Shown one piece after another: positions 27,383 through 37,613 of a stretch of 64,000 bases of DNA. The stretch lies in the NCBI RefSeq assembly GCF_014698965.1, contig NZ_JACXAE010000098.1, forward strand, positions 1-64,000. The letters run 5' to 3'. The position numbers and the translations under genes are program-made. Under the pieces are notes generated by a model. It worked only from the letters and a program-made list of their open reading frames with translations. It made no database searches and had not been told where the DNA came from. Source of the DNA: Iningainema tapete BLCC-T55. Its GTDB lineage: Bacteria > Cyanobacteriota > Cyanobacteriia > Cyanobacteriales > Nostocaceae. Position 1 is the first letter of the stretch, and each line of letters begins with the position of its first letter.

Positions 27383-27475
27383 GGAATTTTTCTCGGTATA
27401 GCATTGCTATACCTTAAGAAAAGTGAGTAGATACCACCTCTATCATTAGTAGATTAAATTAACGTTAACTAATAA

Positions 27476-27847
27476 CTAATCTTCCAATGATTTGGCTGAC
27501 ACCTCAACTGCTGTCACATCAATTGTGCCTTCTGGTGTAAAGCGCTGAAAATGCTTGTGCTGCACCTGCAACCGCTCCCCACAGTTAGGGCACTGCAATT
27601 GAGTGTTATTTAACCCAGCAAATTCATACCCACATACAGGACAGCTATCAGTAACTAAATTGTACTGTAGCCACCAGCGAAACCCGAAAAACGCGAGAAT
27701 GGGTGCTAAAAACAGCAGCCCAACAATAATCACCAACGAATTAACGAGCCAGCCCAAGCCTAATGATCCCAGTAACCATGTAACTGCTATCAGGGTGAGC
27801 AAAGGGCGGAGATTAGAAAGATTTAAAGGAAAGGTTTTAAGGCTCAT
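27476..27847 (-). CDS. Small membrane protein with C-terminal zinc ribbon
   Basis: This 123-residue protein has two hydrophobic segments (LLTLIAVTWLLGSLGLGWLV and ILAFFGFRWWLQY). A zinc ribbon with two CxxC knuckles follows, CPVCGYEF and CPNCGE, at about residues 69-90. The C-terminal tail is polar (FTPEGTIDVTAVEVS). Such proteins are widespread in cyanobacteria, but the role is not known. It lies upstream of ppk2 on the same strand, separated by about 90 bp. Confidence 0.75.
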   Translation of the reverse strand: MSLKTFPLNLSNLRPLLTLIAVTWLLGSLGLGWLVNSLVIIVGLLFLAPILAFFGFRWWLQYNLVTDSCPVCGYEFAGLNNTQLQCPNCGERLQVQHKHFQRFTPEGTIDVTAVEVSAKSLED

Positions 27848-28072
27848 TTTTTAAAAGTCGTCTTGCTCTTCTTCTAGGATAGCGACTATACAGCAGTGGA
27901 TGACAACAAAGGTAAGAGGAGAAACCCAGTTTTTTTTACAATCCCTTGGCAGCCAGAACAAGCTTGTCAAATGCTTTGTTAGCAAAATTATACATAGCCT
28001 ATGTGGAATGCTACAATTCTACTCGGAAGGGTTTACCTATATCAATATGCCTGCCAATGGATGGAAAATTAA

Positions 28073-29533
28073 GGTAGGGAACAACAAACTTCTCATCCCC
28101 AATTTAGCAGTGATATCTATGCCGTTGGAATCATTGGATTTCAGGCATTGACGGGGTTATACCCTCAACAGCTACCTCGAAATTCTTCCACGGGCTTATG
28201 TTGTGCTAATCTTAGCGAGTGCGCCGATATCCATCCAGGTTTGGCAAGAATTTTAGATACAATGGTGCGCGATGACTATAGTCAGCGTTACAAAAATGCA
28301 ACAGTTGCCTTGGAAGCACTCCAGCAACTGCTCCCCATTTATCAGCCACCTATTGCACCTCCTCCTCAGCCGCCTTCACCTTCACTTTTAGCGCGAATTC
28401 TCCACGCCTTGCGACAACTTTTTGGTGGAAGTGAATCAAGTAATCCTCAACCACCAACCATCATCCCCGCTCAAACCACTGCTACTTCCTCCCCTAGTCT
28501 TGAGCAACCAGAGGGACGAGTTAATCTGGACTCGGCTTTTTATGTAGAGCGTCCCCCTGTTGAGGTAGAATGTTACGAAACGATTCTGAAACCAGGAGCG
28601 TTGATTCGGATTAAAGCTCCTCGCCAGATGGGTAAAACTTCACTTTTGACACGTATTCTCCATCAAGCCAAAGAGCATGGTTGTCAGACTGCGTATTTGA
28701 ACTTTCGCTCAGCGGATGAAGAGTTTCTTACTAGCTTAGATAAATTACTGTTTTGGTTTTGCACTAGTATTAGTAATGAGTTGAATCTCACAGATAAGCT
28801 AAATGATTATTGGCAGAGTATTCTCGGTTCTAAGGACAAGTGTACAAACTACTTTCAAAGATACCTGTTATCAACAATTAATAGTCCAATTGTTCTAGGT
28901 TTGGATGACATCGACCAAGTTTTTCAACATCATAAAATTGCAGCGGACTTTCTTACATTGCTACGAGTTTGGAATGATAAGTCAAGCAATAACGAGATTT
29001 GGAAAAAACTGAGATTAGTGATTGTGCATTCTCAAGAAGTTGATGTTCCCTTGAATATTAATCAGTCACCGTTTAATGTAGGATTGCCAATCGAATTACC
29101 AGAGTTAAATCAGTTACAAGTACAGGATTTGGTGCAACGACACCAACTCAATTTGACAAAAGAGGAGATAAAGCAACTCATGGCAATGGTGGGAGGACAT
29201 CCCTATCTGGTACGGCGATCGCTCTATGAAATTGCCCGTGGTAAAATGAGTTTGCCGCAACTGTTACAAACTGCACCAACGTCCGAGGGAATTTACAGCG
29301 ACTACTTACGCCGTCACTTATCAAACTTGCAAAAAGATGTAAATTTAATTGCTGCCTTCAAAAAAGTAATTGCAAATCCTCAATCAGTACTGATAGAAAC
29401 TGATTTGGCTTTTAAATTACGCCGCATGGGTATGGTAAAATTTCAGGGCAATGATGTAATCCCTTCGTGTGAGTTGTATCGACAGTATTTTAGCGTAGAC
29501 GCGGAGCGGCTTGTCGTCAGACATCGCTTGTAA
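28073..29533 (+). pseudogene. 5'-truncated Ser/Thr kinase fused to AAA-like ATPase domain
   Basis: The open frame begins after a TAA at 28070-28072 with no good start codon. It starts inside a eukaryotic-type kinase C-lobe (SSDIYAVGIIGFQALTG, then MVRDDYSQRYKNATVALEAL). A Pro-rich linker follows, then a complete AAA_35-type ATPase domain: SAFYVERPPVEVECYETILK, a Walker A of APRQMGKTSLL, Walker B IVLGLDDIDQ and C-terminal CELYRQYF. The N-lobe and catalytic loop of the kinase are missing, and nothing kinase-like is visible upstream. Translation from an internal TTG (28148) or ATG (28262) could still make the ATPase part. I call it a truncated gene. Confidence 0.72.
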
Positions 29534-29614
29534 TTTTAGGCTTGGATAGCAAACAATTCGTTGAGTTTATCTCTTAGAGCGGAAGATACAAGTAAAGGCT
29601 TATAAACTTCTCCC

Positions 29615-30073
29615 TCATATGGTTTCGGTGAAGTAGCCAGGAGCGAAAACCCTGAAGCCAACAGGATGATTCATCACCTGCCATAATGTTTCACTCAACA
29701 CCAGCCCAGAAAAATTCAGATTAGCGTGATTATTTTCTGATATCAATTCGCTGTAGGTTCTAAATTCATCAACTTCTAGACCTACTAAAGCATAACGAAA
29801 TGCTGGAGCATAACGTAAATGTTGATATAAAAGTATGCCAATTTCAGTCATCTGATAGGCATCTTCAGGAGTGGTAATGCCAACTTGACTGATGCCACTT
29901 GGACAAACTCTAATCCACCAGTTATCTTCACTGTCTTGAAAAACTCCTGTGTTAAATTTTGACTCTACTCCATTAGGAAGTTGCCAATAAATTTGGTTAA
30001 AGTGTGTGGCAAATCGCTCTGCATCTTCTTGAGAGGAGCCACATTCAGCCGACAAACTAAAAATCCATGCCAT
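29615..30073 (-). CDS. Hypothetical protein, 152 aa
   Basis: I do not recognise the family. The protein is acidic and soluble, starting AWIFSLSAECGSSQEDAERF and with several Trp/Tyr-containing strands (FQDSEDNWWIRVCPSG), and it ends FRVFAPGYFTETI. It reads as a well-formed alpha/beta domain with no membrane segment. It lies on the minus strand between two broken plus-strand signalling genes; it may be an immunity- or effector-like accessory protein, but nothing in the sequence shows this. Confidence 0.6.
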   Translation of the reverse strand: MAWIFSLSAECGSSQEDAERFATHFNQIYWQLPNGVESKFNTGVFQDSEDNWWIRVCPSGISQVGITTPEDAYQMTEIGILLYQHLRYAPAFRYALVGLEVDEFRTYSELISENNHANLNFSGLVLSETLWQVMNHPVGFRVFAPGYFTETI

Positions 30074-30328
30074 ATCTATATCTTACTCCTAACATTCGAG
30101 GCGATCGCCCAACCTTACTTAGGGAAGCCTTCCTCTATCATTACTCGGTAAAGTAGTGCCAACGCTGTTAATTAAGAATTGTTACGAGTGCCACTCAGTA
30201 TTAAGTATTATTAAAAAGTAATAAATGTAGTAAGGGCGCTTGAGAGAAACAAAAATTTTTGCAAAAATCAGGAAAGCAGCAATTACAGTAAGTAGTTGAG
30301 TGTATTCTCGCGGAAATAGATCCACCGA

Positions 30329-32407
30329 ATGAGTCACCTACCTTATCAGTATCAAGTCGGGGGCAGTCTACCAGTTGGTGCACCTACCTATGTCGAACGA
30401 CAAGCAGACAGTGAACTGTATGAAGGGTTGAAGGCAGGGGAGTTCTGTTATGTACTCAATTCCCGGCAGATGGGCAAATCGAGTCTGCGGGTACGAACTA
30501 TGCAACGCTTGCAAGTGGAGGGCATTATTTGTGCTGACGTTGATATTACAGCTATTGGTACATCAGATATCAAGCCAGAGCAATGGTACGCTGGAATTAT
30601 TAATAGTATTGTTAATAGTCTAAATCTCTATGAAACCTTTGATTTAAATCTTTGGTGGTCTAGTCACAGTTTGCTGTCTCCGGTAAATCGATTCAGCGAG
30701 TTTATTGAAAAGGTTTTGCTCAAGTCGATTTCTGAAAAGATTATTATTTTTGTTGATGAAATTGATAGCGTTTTGAGTCTTGAATTTAAGATTGATAATT
30801 TTTTTGCTGTTATCCGTGAATTCTACAACAGTCGAGCTACTCAGCCAGATTATCAACGATTGACTTTTGCCCTGTTTGGGGTGGCGACTCCCTCGGATTT
30901 AATTCAAGATAAGCGACGTACACCTTTCAATATTGGTAGAGCAATTGAACTAAGTGGTTTTAAGTTACACGAAGCAGAAGCGCTAGCTCAAGGTTTGGCT
31001 GGGAAAACTAGCAATCCTACAACGGTACTGCAAGCAGTATTGGAATGGACAGGAGGACAACCGTTTCTTACCCAAAAAATTTGTAAGCTTATATTTACTG
31101 CTGATTCTCCTATTCCAGAGGATGGAGTTGCTCAGTGGGTAGAGGAGTTGGTGCAAAAGTTGGGGCAGTAGTTGCAGTGGTATTCGCAGGCAATGCGGTT
31201 AAACAAACATGGGAAGTACAGGAAGGCGCTAACTTGGAACAGGCAGGAGTGAGTGCTTTGCGGCAATTTGAGTCCTATGAGCTAGAAGCGTTACTGGCGG
31301 CTATGGATGCGGGACAAAGGTTGCAAGAAATAGTTAAAGACGGACGCTCACTGGAAAAATATCCAGCTACCAGTCCCATCCTAGCTTTACAGACAATTCT
31401 CGACAATATCCGGGAGCGGAATCAACTCGGGAATTCTTCTTTTAGCCGGATCGGGAATTATTTTGTTTCAGCCGTCAGTCCCATTTTTAGCCGGAATGGA
31501 GAGCGCTTCGTCACTACATCACTCGACGGTATCACCCGTGTGTGGGACTTGTCCGGCAAGCAGCTAGCGGAACTTAAAGGGCTCCGGGGGTTTGGTCAAA
31601 AGTGCTAATTTTAGCGCGGATGGACAGCGCATCGTCACTATATCAGATCACAAAATCGCCCGTGTGTGGAATTTTTCTGGCAAGCAGCTAGCGGAACTAA
31701 GGCATCCGTCGCAGGATCGAATCAGCAGTGCGAGTTTTAGCCCGGATGGACAGCGCATTGTCACTGCATCAGGTGACGCCCGTGTGTGGGATTTGTCCGG
31801 CAATCTGCTAACGGAACTCAAAAGGGATCGCGATCCAGTCCACAGTGCCAGTTTTAGCCCGGATGGACAGCGGATCTTCACTGTATCATGGAACAATAAC
31901 GTCCGTATGTGGGACTTGTCCGGCAATCTGCTAGCGGAACTTACGAATCGGTGGTGTGCGGATTATGGTATAGTTAGAAGTGCGAGTTTTAGCCCGGATG
32001 GACAGCGCATCGTTACTGCATTAGGTAACAAAGTCGCTTGTGTGTGGGATTTCAGCAAGCAGCTAGTGGTAGTACTCAAAGGGCATCAGAATCGAGAAGT
32101 CAACAGTGCGAGTTTTAGCCCAGATGGACAACGCATCGTCACTGCATCTGATGACAACACCGCTCGTGTGTGGGATTTGTCTGGCAAGCAGCTAACGTTA
32201 CTCCAAGGGCATCTGGAACCAGTCAAAAGTGCCAGTTTTAGTCCAGATGGACAGCGCATCATCACTGCATCTGAGGACAAAACTGCTCGGATTTGGAGGG
32301 TTGAGGGGTTAGATGTGCTGTTAGCGCGGGGTTGCGACTGGCTGAAAGATTACCTCGCCACCCACCGCGAAGCACGGGAAAGACTTAAGGTGTGTAAGCG
32401 AAAGTAG
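30329..32407 (+). pseudogene. AAA-like ATPase - WD40 protein, broken by deletion and frameshift
   Basis: This was one gene and is now in three pieces. The first (30329-31171) is an AAA_35-type ATPase domain: [20 protein letters not shown], Walker [13 protein letters not shown], Walker [11 protein letters not shown]. It ends abruptly at a TAG after VEELVQKL. The second (about 31160-31608) carries the usual linker (GANLEQAGVSALRQFESYEL) and the first WD40 repeat. A +1 shift near 31592-31597 (GGGGGTTT) then leads to the third piece, six more WD40 repeats and the family's tail, GCDWLKDYLATHREARERL. Seven repeats would make one beta-propeller. The DNA between ATPase and linker seems deleted. Full-length relatives are STAND-like signalling proteins. 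Confidence 0.8.
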
Positions 32408-32520
32408 TGGAGGGTAGGTAATTAACATGATTGCAAGTTTTGATTTCAACCAATGCCTGAGCTACAAGCTACAATGAAACGAAACTTTTAATTGCCACGA
32501 AGAGTGTGAATACCTGTACA

Positions 32521-32772
32521 ATGGACATTCAGAAGGTTTTACGTGACCAACAAATTATTCACTCCGATCCAGAGATTATGAGTGGAACTCCAGTCTTTGT
32601 TGGCACGCGAGTTCCATTGCAAACCTTTTTTGACTACCTTGAAGGTGAAGCAGGCTTAACCGAATTCCTAGAAGATTTTCCGCACTTGCAAGCTCAGGTA
32701 TTACTAGTTTTAGAAGTGATTGCAAAAGTAATGTTGGAGCAGGAGCGAACTGTCGGTGCTCATACTCCGTAA
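32521..32772 (+). CDS. Orphan DUF433 antitoxin-like protein
   Basis: This protein has 83 residues from the ATG at 32521 (a GTG at 32506 would add five). It has a full DUF433 pattern: IIHSDPEIMSGTPVFVGTRV, PLQTFFDYLEGEAGLTEFLE, DFPHLQAQVLLVLEVIAKVM. No DUF5615 or PIN-like toxin frame is visible downstream to 33126 or upstream. It is therefore either a solitary regulator or the survivor of a pair that lost its toxin. Confidence 0.78.
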   Translation: MDIQKVLRDQQIIHSDPEIMSGTPVFVGTRVPLQTFFDYLEGEAGLTEFLEDFPHLQAQVLLVLEVIAKVMLEQERTVGAHTP

Positions 32773-33125
32773 TGGAGATACGACACGGTAGTGATAATAA
32801 CTTGTACTGGTGATTTCGCCACTTCTGATCGCCACCCTCATCCGCCACCACCCCACCAATTACCAACACCCCTCCAGAAGACGCTGTGAGGGGATTTGTG
32901 TTGGCACTATAGAGATTACAGCAATTACCACACCCGCAGCACTGGGGGCTTACGCATAAGTTGATTTTCTAAAACCTAATAAAAAAGAAGACTTTCTTGA
33001 GTAATACCCTCACCGCGTTGGGGGCTTTTCTTTTTTAGCCCAAGCGCGATCGCCATCGCCACCAACTCGGACTAACCTTAAGTAGCAGCATGACCGCTAA
33101 GGAAAGGTTTCGCCTAGCGGCTAGT
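32773..33125. other. Gene-free stretch upstream of the EF-hand gene's 3' end
   Basis: No protein-like frame. It holds one copy of a 43-bp direct repeat (32885-32927). A weak hairpin with a T-rich tail (CCCTC...GGGGG then CTTTTCTTTTTT) lies near 33009-33036 and could terminate rightward transcription. A second hairpin (CCGCTA/TAGCGG) at about 33092-33117 lies just past the EF-hand stop. Confidence 0.5.
32885..32927 (+). repeat. Direct repeat copy A flanking the EF-hand gene
   Basis: TGTGAGGGGATTTGTGTTG followed by CACTATAGAGATTACAGCAA is repeated almost exactly at 33447-33488 in the same direction, with one single-base indel and two substitutions. The two copies bracket the EF-hand gene. Confidence 0.8.
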
Positions 33126-33353
33126 TTAATTACTTGCTTTCTTAACTGCTTCCTTTAACTCTTCAAAGGTAATACTACCGTCTTTGTCTGAATCATACTG
33201 TGCTATCAACTCTTGGGGACTAGTGGTACCTGTTTCTGATGAGATGACTGCACTTAAGCCAGGACTTAAAAAAAGCTCATTAAGGGAGACTTTGCCGTCA
33301 AGATCGGTATCTAAGGTATTAAAAAGAGATTGAAGCTCTTGCTCGGTTGTCAT
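33126..33353 (-). CDS. Two-EF-hand calcium-binding protein (CSE-like)
   Basis: This 75-residue acidic protein has two canonical EF-hand loops, DTDLDGKVSLNE (residues 15-26) and DSDKDGSITFEE (54-65). Each has the Asp/Asp/Asp-Gly pattern and a bidentate Glu at position 12, so two Ca2+ ions should bind. No signal peptide is visible, so it is cytoplasmic. Its size and layout match the calcium sensor EF-hand protein (CSE) known from Nostoc, which affects photosynthesis and filament growth; equivalence is inferred. It is a single gene bracketed by direct repeats. Confidence 0.88.
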   Translation of the reverse strand: MTTEQELQSLFNTLDTDLDGKVSLNELFLSPGLSAVISSETGTTSPQELIAQYDSDKDGSITFEELKEAVKKASN

Positions 33354-33446
33354 AAGTTTCTATCTGAATTAATTTTTCATTTTAATATCTCAAAATTTTG
33401 ACAAAGAAGCAAGGACAGTTAAGGTGTACGCTGTGATACAGCGTCT

Positions 33447-33488
33447 TGTGAGGGGATTTGTGTTGCACTACAGAGACTACAGCAATTA
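33447..33488 (+). repeat. Direct repeat copy B flanking the EF-hand gene
   Basis: Second copy of the 43-bp repeat at 32885-32927, one base shorter (TTGCACTA against TTGGCACTA) and with two C/T differences. Confidence 0.8.
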
Positions 33489-34000
33489 TAAAAGCCGTGA
33501 CGCCACCCCCACACCACCAACCACCCGGGGCGTGAGTATCAAACGAACAGAAAACCAGGTTTGCGAGCTAAACCTGATTATTGTCGTTATACCCATAATA
33601 TTGCCGAAGGGCGAGCTTACAATTTTTCTTGGCAATGTTATGCTTTTAATGTCTATAATGCTTGTTCCGCCTAGACTACTGTTTGCACTCGTGTATAAAA
33701 TACATCGTTATTTTGACTAAAAGGTGTTGGTATTTTGGCGGACTTATGGTGCGATTTTGGGGTTTCGGCAAAGTTATCTTTCCTTGAGTAAAAATTTATT
33801 GGCGTTCGCGCTTCGCGTGCCGGAGGCATCGCTTAACGGAAGAATGAGCATGAAAGCCCAACAGGTGGCAAGATAATGGTTCCAGACGAGGCAATATTAT
33901 CAGTATACCGACACTTATGTAATATGCCTTATTCCGGTTTTCTGTTCCAATGATTCTCATACCCCTTATTAAGTTTTCAACACCGGGGGCGCTTCCGCTT

Positions 34001-34100
34001 ATATATCTACATAAAGGATGTTGCCATCGTTGGACTCGCTACGCAAGATGACTTTGGCAATTTGAGTTTTTCATTCGCGCTATCGCCTACTTCAATTGAC
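34001..34100 (-). pseudogene. Relic of the clpB 3' end
   Basis: On the minus strand this encodes RE-stop-KTQIAKVILRSESNDGN and then ILYVDI-stop. The matching ClpB C-terminus from this same window is [28 protein letters not shown]. At DNA level it matches about 34748-34846 at roughly 70 percent, in the same strand orientation. Two stop codons and no flanking ClpB sequence show it is a decayed fragment of a second clpB, left about 600 bp from the intact gene. Confidence 0.72.
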
Positions 34101-34275
34101 AAGCATCTATAATCTTATATATTATCCTATTTAGGCTAAAAAGTTAATATGATTAGCAGCATCACATGAAACAGCACAAGCAATCTTGAGCAACTACAGG
34201 CGATTTATAGACAAAATATTATTTATCGGGCTGAACCCGTGCTAATGCCCAATGACGTGATGATACCTGTTTAAA

Positions 34276-34449
34276 ATGCCAACCAAAGAACAGATGCAAA
34301 CTTCCTTTATTCTCACTTATTGGGCAACTAAAATGTACTTACCAATTTACTTGGTTCGGCTGGACGAGAGAACAGGAGAAGTATATTTCTTAGCGGGTGA
34401 AGAAACAGAAATAACGATATTCCCAAACGGAAATTGGCAATACTTATGA
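34276..34449 (+). CDS. DUF6888-like small protein
   Basis: This 57-residue protein begins MPTKEQMQTSFILTYWATKM, continues YLPIYLVRLDERTGEVYFLA and ends with NGNWQYL. The pattern (Leu/Ile-Tyr-x-Pro-Ile-Tyr-x-Val-Arg, then a Gly-Glu-Glu-x-Glu turn and a final GNW) is that of a cyanobacterial small-protein family annotated as DUF6888. Its TGA overlaps the ATG of the next gene (ATGA at 34446-34449). The function is unknown; the coupled pair has the shape of a toxin-antitoxin or other two-gene module. Confidence 0.72.
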   Translation: MPTKEQMQTSFILTYWATKMYLPIYLVRLDERTGEVYFLAGEETEITIFPNGNWQYL

Positions 34450-34658
34450 GCAGCAAACCAGAGTTCATGTCCATGACTCGCAACGAACTGCGTAGCTATA
34501 TTCTTAAACATAGAGATGATGACGACGCCTTTCGAGTTTATATCGATAGGTTCAAGTCTGAAGATAACGAGATTTACCCAGCACCACAATCGATTGAGGA
34601 TCTGAAAAATTTCCCCGAACTACAGCGGCAGCACCAGGAGCGACGCCGACAAGCTTGA
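34446..34658 (+). CDS. DUF6887-like small protein
   Basis: This 70-residue charged protein contains MTRNELRSYILKHRDDDDAF and RVYIDRFKSEDNEIYPAPQS, matching the DUF6887-type pattern of cyanobacteria. The start overlaps the upstream stop by four bases; a TTG four codons earlier (34434) is less likely. It is soluble and probably acts with the preceding protein. Function is unknown. Confidence 0.75.
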   Translation: MSSKPEFMSMTRNELRSYILKHRDDDDAFRVYIDRFKSEDNEIYPAPQSIEDLKNFPELQRQHQERRRQA

Positions 34659-34663
34659 CGAAA

Positions 34664-34694
34664 GAAACCCGGTTTCTGCCAGAAACCGGGTTTC
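34664..34694. terminator. Strong hairpin between DUF6887 and clpB (bidirectional terminator)
   Basis: Perfect 14-bp arms (GAAACCCGGTTTCT and AGAAACCGGGTTTC) surround GCC. It sits between two convergent genes, so it can act on both. No long T-run follows on either side. The same CCCGGTTTC motif recurs after chlN (49333) and near 53540. Confidence 0.7.
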
Positions 34695-34698
34695 AAGA

Positions 34699-37317
34699 TT
34701 AGGTTGTCAACAACTCGGCTGGTAAGCGAGTAAAGGCAAGGCGCTCATTTTGCACATCAACATAAATGGTGTCGCCGTCGTTGAATTCACCGCGCAAGAT
34801 GGCTTTGGCAATCTGAGTTTCTAACTCGCGCTGAATTGCTCGCTTCAGTGGACGCGCTCCGAATACTGGATCATATCCCACCTCAGCTAAAAAGTCAAGA
34901 GCAGCGCTGGAAAGTTTGAGAGACATCTTGCGATCGCTCAATCGTAAAGCCAGTCTATTTACCTGCAACTGCACAATTGAACGCAATTCCGAACGCTGTA
35001 AGGTATGGAAGATGATGGTTTCATCAACGCGGTTGAGGAACTCTGGACGGAAGCTATTGCGCATCGCCTCCATCACCCGATGACGCATCTCATCGTAGCG
35101 TGAGTCATCTCCGGCAACATCCAAGATATACTGCGAACCGATGTTGCTAGTCATAATAATAATCGTGTTCTTGAAGTCCACTGTACGACCTTGGGCATCA
35201 GTTACGCGACCATCATCAAGAATTTGCAGGAAGATGTTGAATACATCTGGGTGTGCTTTTTCAATCTCGTCGAACAAAATCACCGCATAGGGACGACGAC
35301 GGATTGCTTCGGTAAGTTGCCCACCTTCTTCGTAACCCACGTAACCAGGAGGCGCACCGATTAAGCGAGAAACTGCGTGTTTCTCCATATACTCAGACAT
35401 ATCAATTCGTACCAGGGCGTCTTCAGTGTCAAACATGTACGACGCCAAAGCTTTCGCCAGTTCCGTTTTACCCACACCCGTCGGACCAAGGAAAATAAAG
35501 CTAGCAATGGGACGATTAGGATCGGCTAAACCTGCACGCGATCGCTGAATCGCATCCGCAACTGCTGTTACCGCCTCATCTTGTCCAACCACGCGGTGAT
35601 GCAGTTCATCTTCTAAGTGCAGCAGTTTTTCTTTCTCAGATTCTACCAACTTGCTGATGGGTATTCCCGTCCACTTCGAGATTACTTCCGCAATGTCAGC
35701 TTCTGTCACTTCTTCGCGCAGTAGAGTTTTGCCACTGCGTTGATTTTGTGCCAATTCAGTTTCTGCTGCTTCTAATTGGCGGTGCAAATCGGTTAACTTA
35801 CCGTATTTCAACTCGGCAGCACGGTTGAGATCGTAATCGCGTTCTGCTTGTTGAATTTCTAAGTTAATGCGGTCTATTTCTTCTTTGATAGATTGTATTT
35901 TGGTAATGATGTCTTTTTCCGACTCCCATTGGGCATTTAACGCCCTTTGTTCTTCTTTGAGATCCGCAAGTTCTTTTTCAATTCTTTCTAGACGCTCACG
36001 AGATGCTGCATCGCTTTCTTTTTGCAAAGACAGCTTCTCCATTTCTAATTGAAGAATCTTGCGATCGATTTCATCAAGTTCTTCGGGTTTGGAGGTAATC
36101 TCCATTTTCAACCTAGCCGCAGCTTCATCAACCAAGTCAATCGCTTTGTCTGGGAGAAAGCGATCGCTAATATAGCGACTTGATAATGTTGCTGCTGCAA
36201 CTAAAGAACTATCAGAAATTCTCACCCCGTGGTGTACTTCATACCGCTCTTTCAACCCGCGCAGAATGGAAATGGTATCTTCTACAGAAGGTTGATCTAC
36301 ATAAACCTGCTGGAAGCGTCTTTCCAAAGCCGCGTCTTTTTCAATATATTTGCGGTATTCATCTAGAGTTGTCGCACCAATACAACGCAATTCACCCCGC
36401 GCCAACATGGGTTTGAGCAGGTTGCTAGCATCCATTGCGCCTTGAGTCGCACCCGCGCCTACGACGGTATGAATTTCATCTATAAAGAGAATTATATTGC
36501 CACCGGACTCGGTTACTTCTTTTAATACTGCTTTGAGACGTTCTTCAAATTCACCCCGGAATTTTGCCCCCGCAATTAAAGCACCCATATCTAAGGCTAT
36601 CAGCTTACGGTCTTTAAGAGATTGGGGTACATCGCCAGCGACAATACGCTGTGCTAGTCCTTCGACAATTGCTGTTTTACCTACACCCGGTTCACCAATC
36701 AGTACGGGATTATTCTTAGTGCGGCGCGAAAGAATTTGAACCGTGCGGCGAATTTCATCGTCGCGTCCAATCACTGGGTCAAGTTTACCTTGACGGGCAG
36801 CTTCTGTGAGGTCACGCCCATATTTTTCCAGTGCTTCGTATTTGCCTTCTGGATTTTGGTCGGTCACTTTTTGGCTCCCTCTAATTTGTTTAATAATATT
36901 TTTTAGCTTGTTTTCGTTTAATCCAAATTCTTGGAATAAACCTTTACCAAAGCGATCGTCTTTGGCGTAAGCAAGTAATAAGTGTTCAATGGAAATGTAT
37001 TCGTCTTGAAGTTCTTTGCGATACCCATCTGCACGATCTAAGAGGGTATCTAAGCTGCGTCCTAAGTATACGGAACTGCTACTACCGGATACTTTGGGCT
37101 GACGTTGAATGAATTGTTCAGTGCGATCGCGTAGTTTTTGTAGAGTAATACCTGCTTTGGTGAAGATACTGCTGGCTAGTCCTTCAAGATCTAATAGCGC
37201 TTTCATCAGGTGTTCACTTTCGATCTGCTGTTGTTGATATTGTTTGGCAATATCAGGGGTGTGGGCGATCGCTTCCCAGGCTTTTTCTGTAAATTGGTTG
37301 GGGTTGGTTGGTTGCAT
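34699..37317 (-). CDS. clpB: Disaggregase chaperone ClpB (Hsp100)
   Basis: This AAA+ unfoldase of about 872 residues rescues aggregated proteins together with DnaK. It has the N domain ([20 protein letters not shown]), the first ATPase with Walker A GEPGVGKT, the long coiled-coil middle domain ([20 protein letters not shown] at its end), and the second ATPase with [12 protein letters not shown] and the arginine-finger region [10 protein letters not shown]. The pore loop [14 protein letters not shown] is present. I used the ATG at 37317; an upstream one at 37383 would add 22 residues not seen in the family. The C-terminus is followed by a strong hairpin. Confidence 0.97.
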   Translation of the reverse strand: MQPTNPNQFTEKAWEAIAHTPDIAKQYQQQQIESEHLMKALLDLEGLASSIFTKAGITLQKLRDRTEQFIQRQPKVSGSSSSVYLGRSLDTLLDRADGYRKELQDEYISIEHLLLAYAKDDRFGKGLFQEFGLNENKLKNIIKQIRGSQKVTDQNPEGKYEALEKYGRDLTEAARQGKLDPVIGRDDEIRRTVQILSRRTKNNPVLIGEPGVGKTAIVEGLAQRIVAGDVPQSLKDRKLIALDMGALIAGAKFRGEFEERLKAVLKEVTESGGNIILFIDEIHTVVGAGATQGAMDASNLLKPMLARGELRCIGATTLDEYRKYIEKDAALERRFQQVYVDQPSVEDTISILRGLKERYEVHHGVRISDSSLVAAATLSSRYISDRFLPDKAIDLVDEAAARLKMEITSKPEELDEIDRKILQLEMEKLSLQKESDAASRERLERIEKELADLKEEQRALNAQWESEKDIITKIQSIKEEIDRINLEIQQAERDYDLNRAAELKYGKLTDLHRQLEAAETELAQNQRSGKTLLREEVTEADIAEVISKWTGIPISKLVESEKEKLLHLEDELHHRVVGQDEAVTAVADAIQRSRAGLADPNRPIASFIFLGPTGVGKTELAKALASYMFDTEDALVRIDMSEYMEKHAVSRLIGAPPGYVGYEEGGQLTEAIRRRPYAVILFDEIEKAHPDVFNIFLQILDDGRVTDAQGRTVDFKNTIIIMTSNIGSQYILDVAGDDSRYDEMRHRVMEAMRNSFRPEFLNRVDETIIFHTLQRSELRSIVQLQVNRLALRLSDRKMSLKLSSAALDFLAEVGYDPVFGARPLKRAIQRELETQIAKAILRGEFNDGDTIYVDVQNERLAFTRLPAELLTT

Positions 37318-37613
37318 AGGCTTTGTGAGGAACAAACCGCGTTCGACGAAATCGTTGCCGTAGGTTAGGCGCGAAGTGCGCAAAGAGAAGAAAAATTTGT
37401 TCTATATCGTTATTTTAAGAATAGGGGGGCAAGTGGCTAGATCGGTGATTACGTATTTATAATGTGGTGTTACCGTCCGGTGGTGTTCAGGTATTTATGA
37501 GCTTGTATTACGGTGTGTTTTCTCTTCTTTGTTACAACTTGTGGTGGTACCCTGGTAAGGGTGTCACTTATGACAACTGCCGAACATAGAGAGTTAACCA
37601 TCTTAATGGAGTC

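Larger units (their letters stand above)
33354..34275. other. Degenerate stretch of about 920 bp with relics
   Basis: There is no convincing intact gene. It holds the second direct repeat (33447-33488) and an open frame without a start codon (33501-33674) encoding a Cys-rich peptide (YCRYTHNIAEGRAYNFSWQC, then YAFNVYNACSA). It also has a HIP-type palindromic scrap near 33803-33835 and a decayed copy of the clpB 3' end (34001-34100). The mix suggests an old insertion or rearrangement zone. Confidence 0.6.

Noticed and set aside
27900-28151. Open frame of 83 codons before the kinase-AAA gene
   Set aside because: It overlaps the kinase-like frame at its end and resembles nothing known; it is more likely remodelled DNA from the truncation.
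30329-31608. Two separate intact genes, an ATPase and a WD40 linker protein
   Set aside because: Both parts match neighbouring pieces of one protein type and are joined at a frame change, so one broken gene is the simpler reading.
33424-33720. Open frame of 98 codons after the EF-hand gene
   Set aside because: It starts inside a direct repeat and its sequence has no protein-family character; another frame of the same DNA looks more protein-like.
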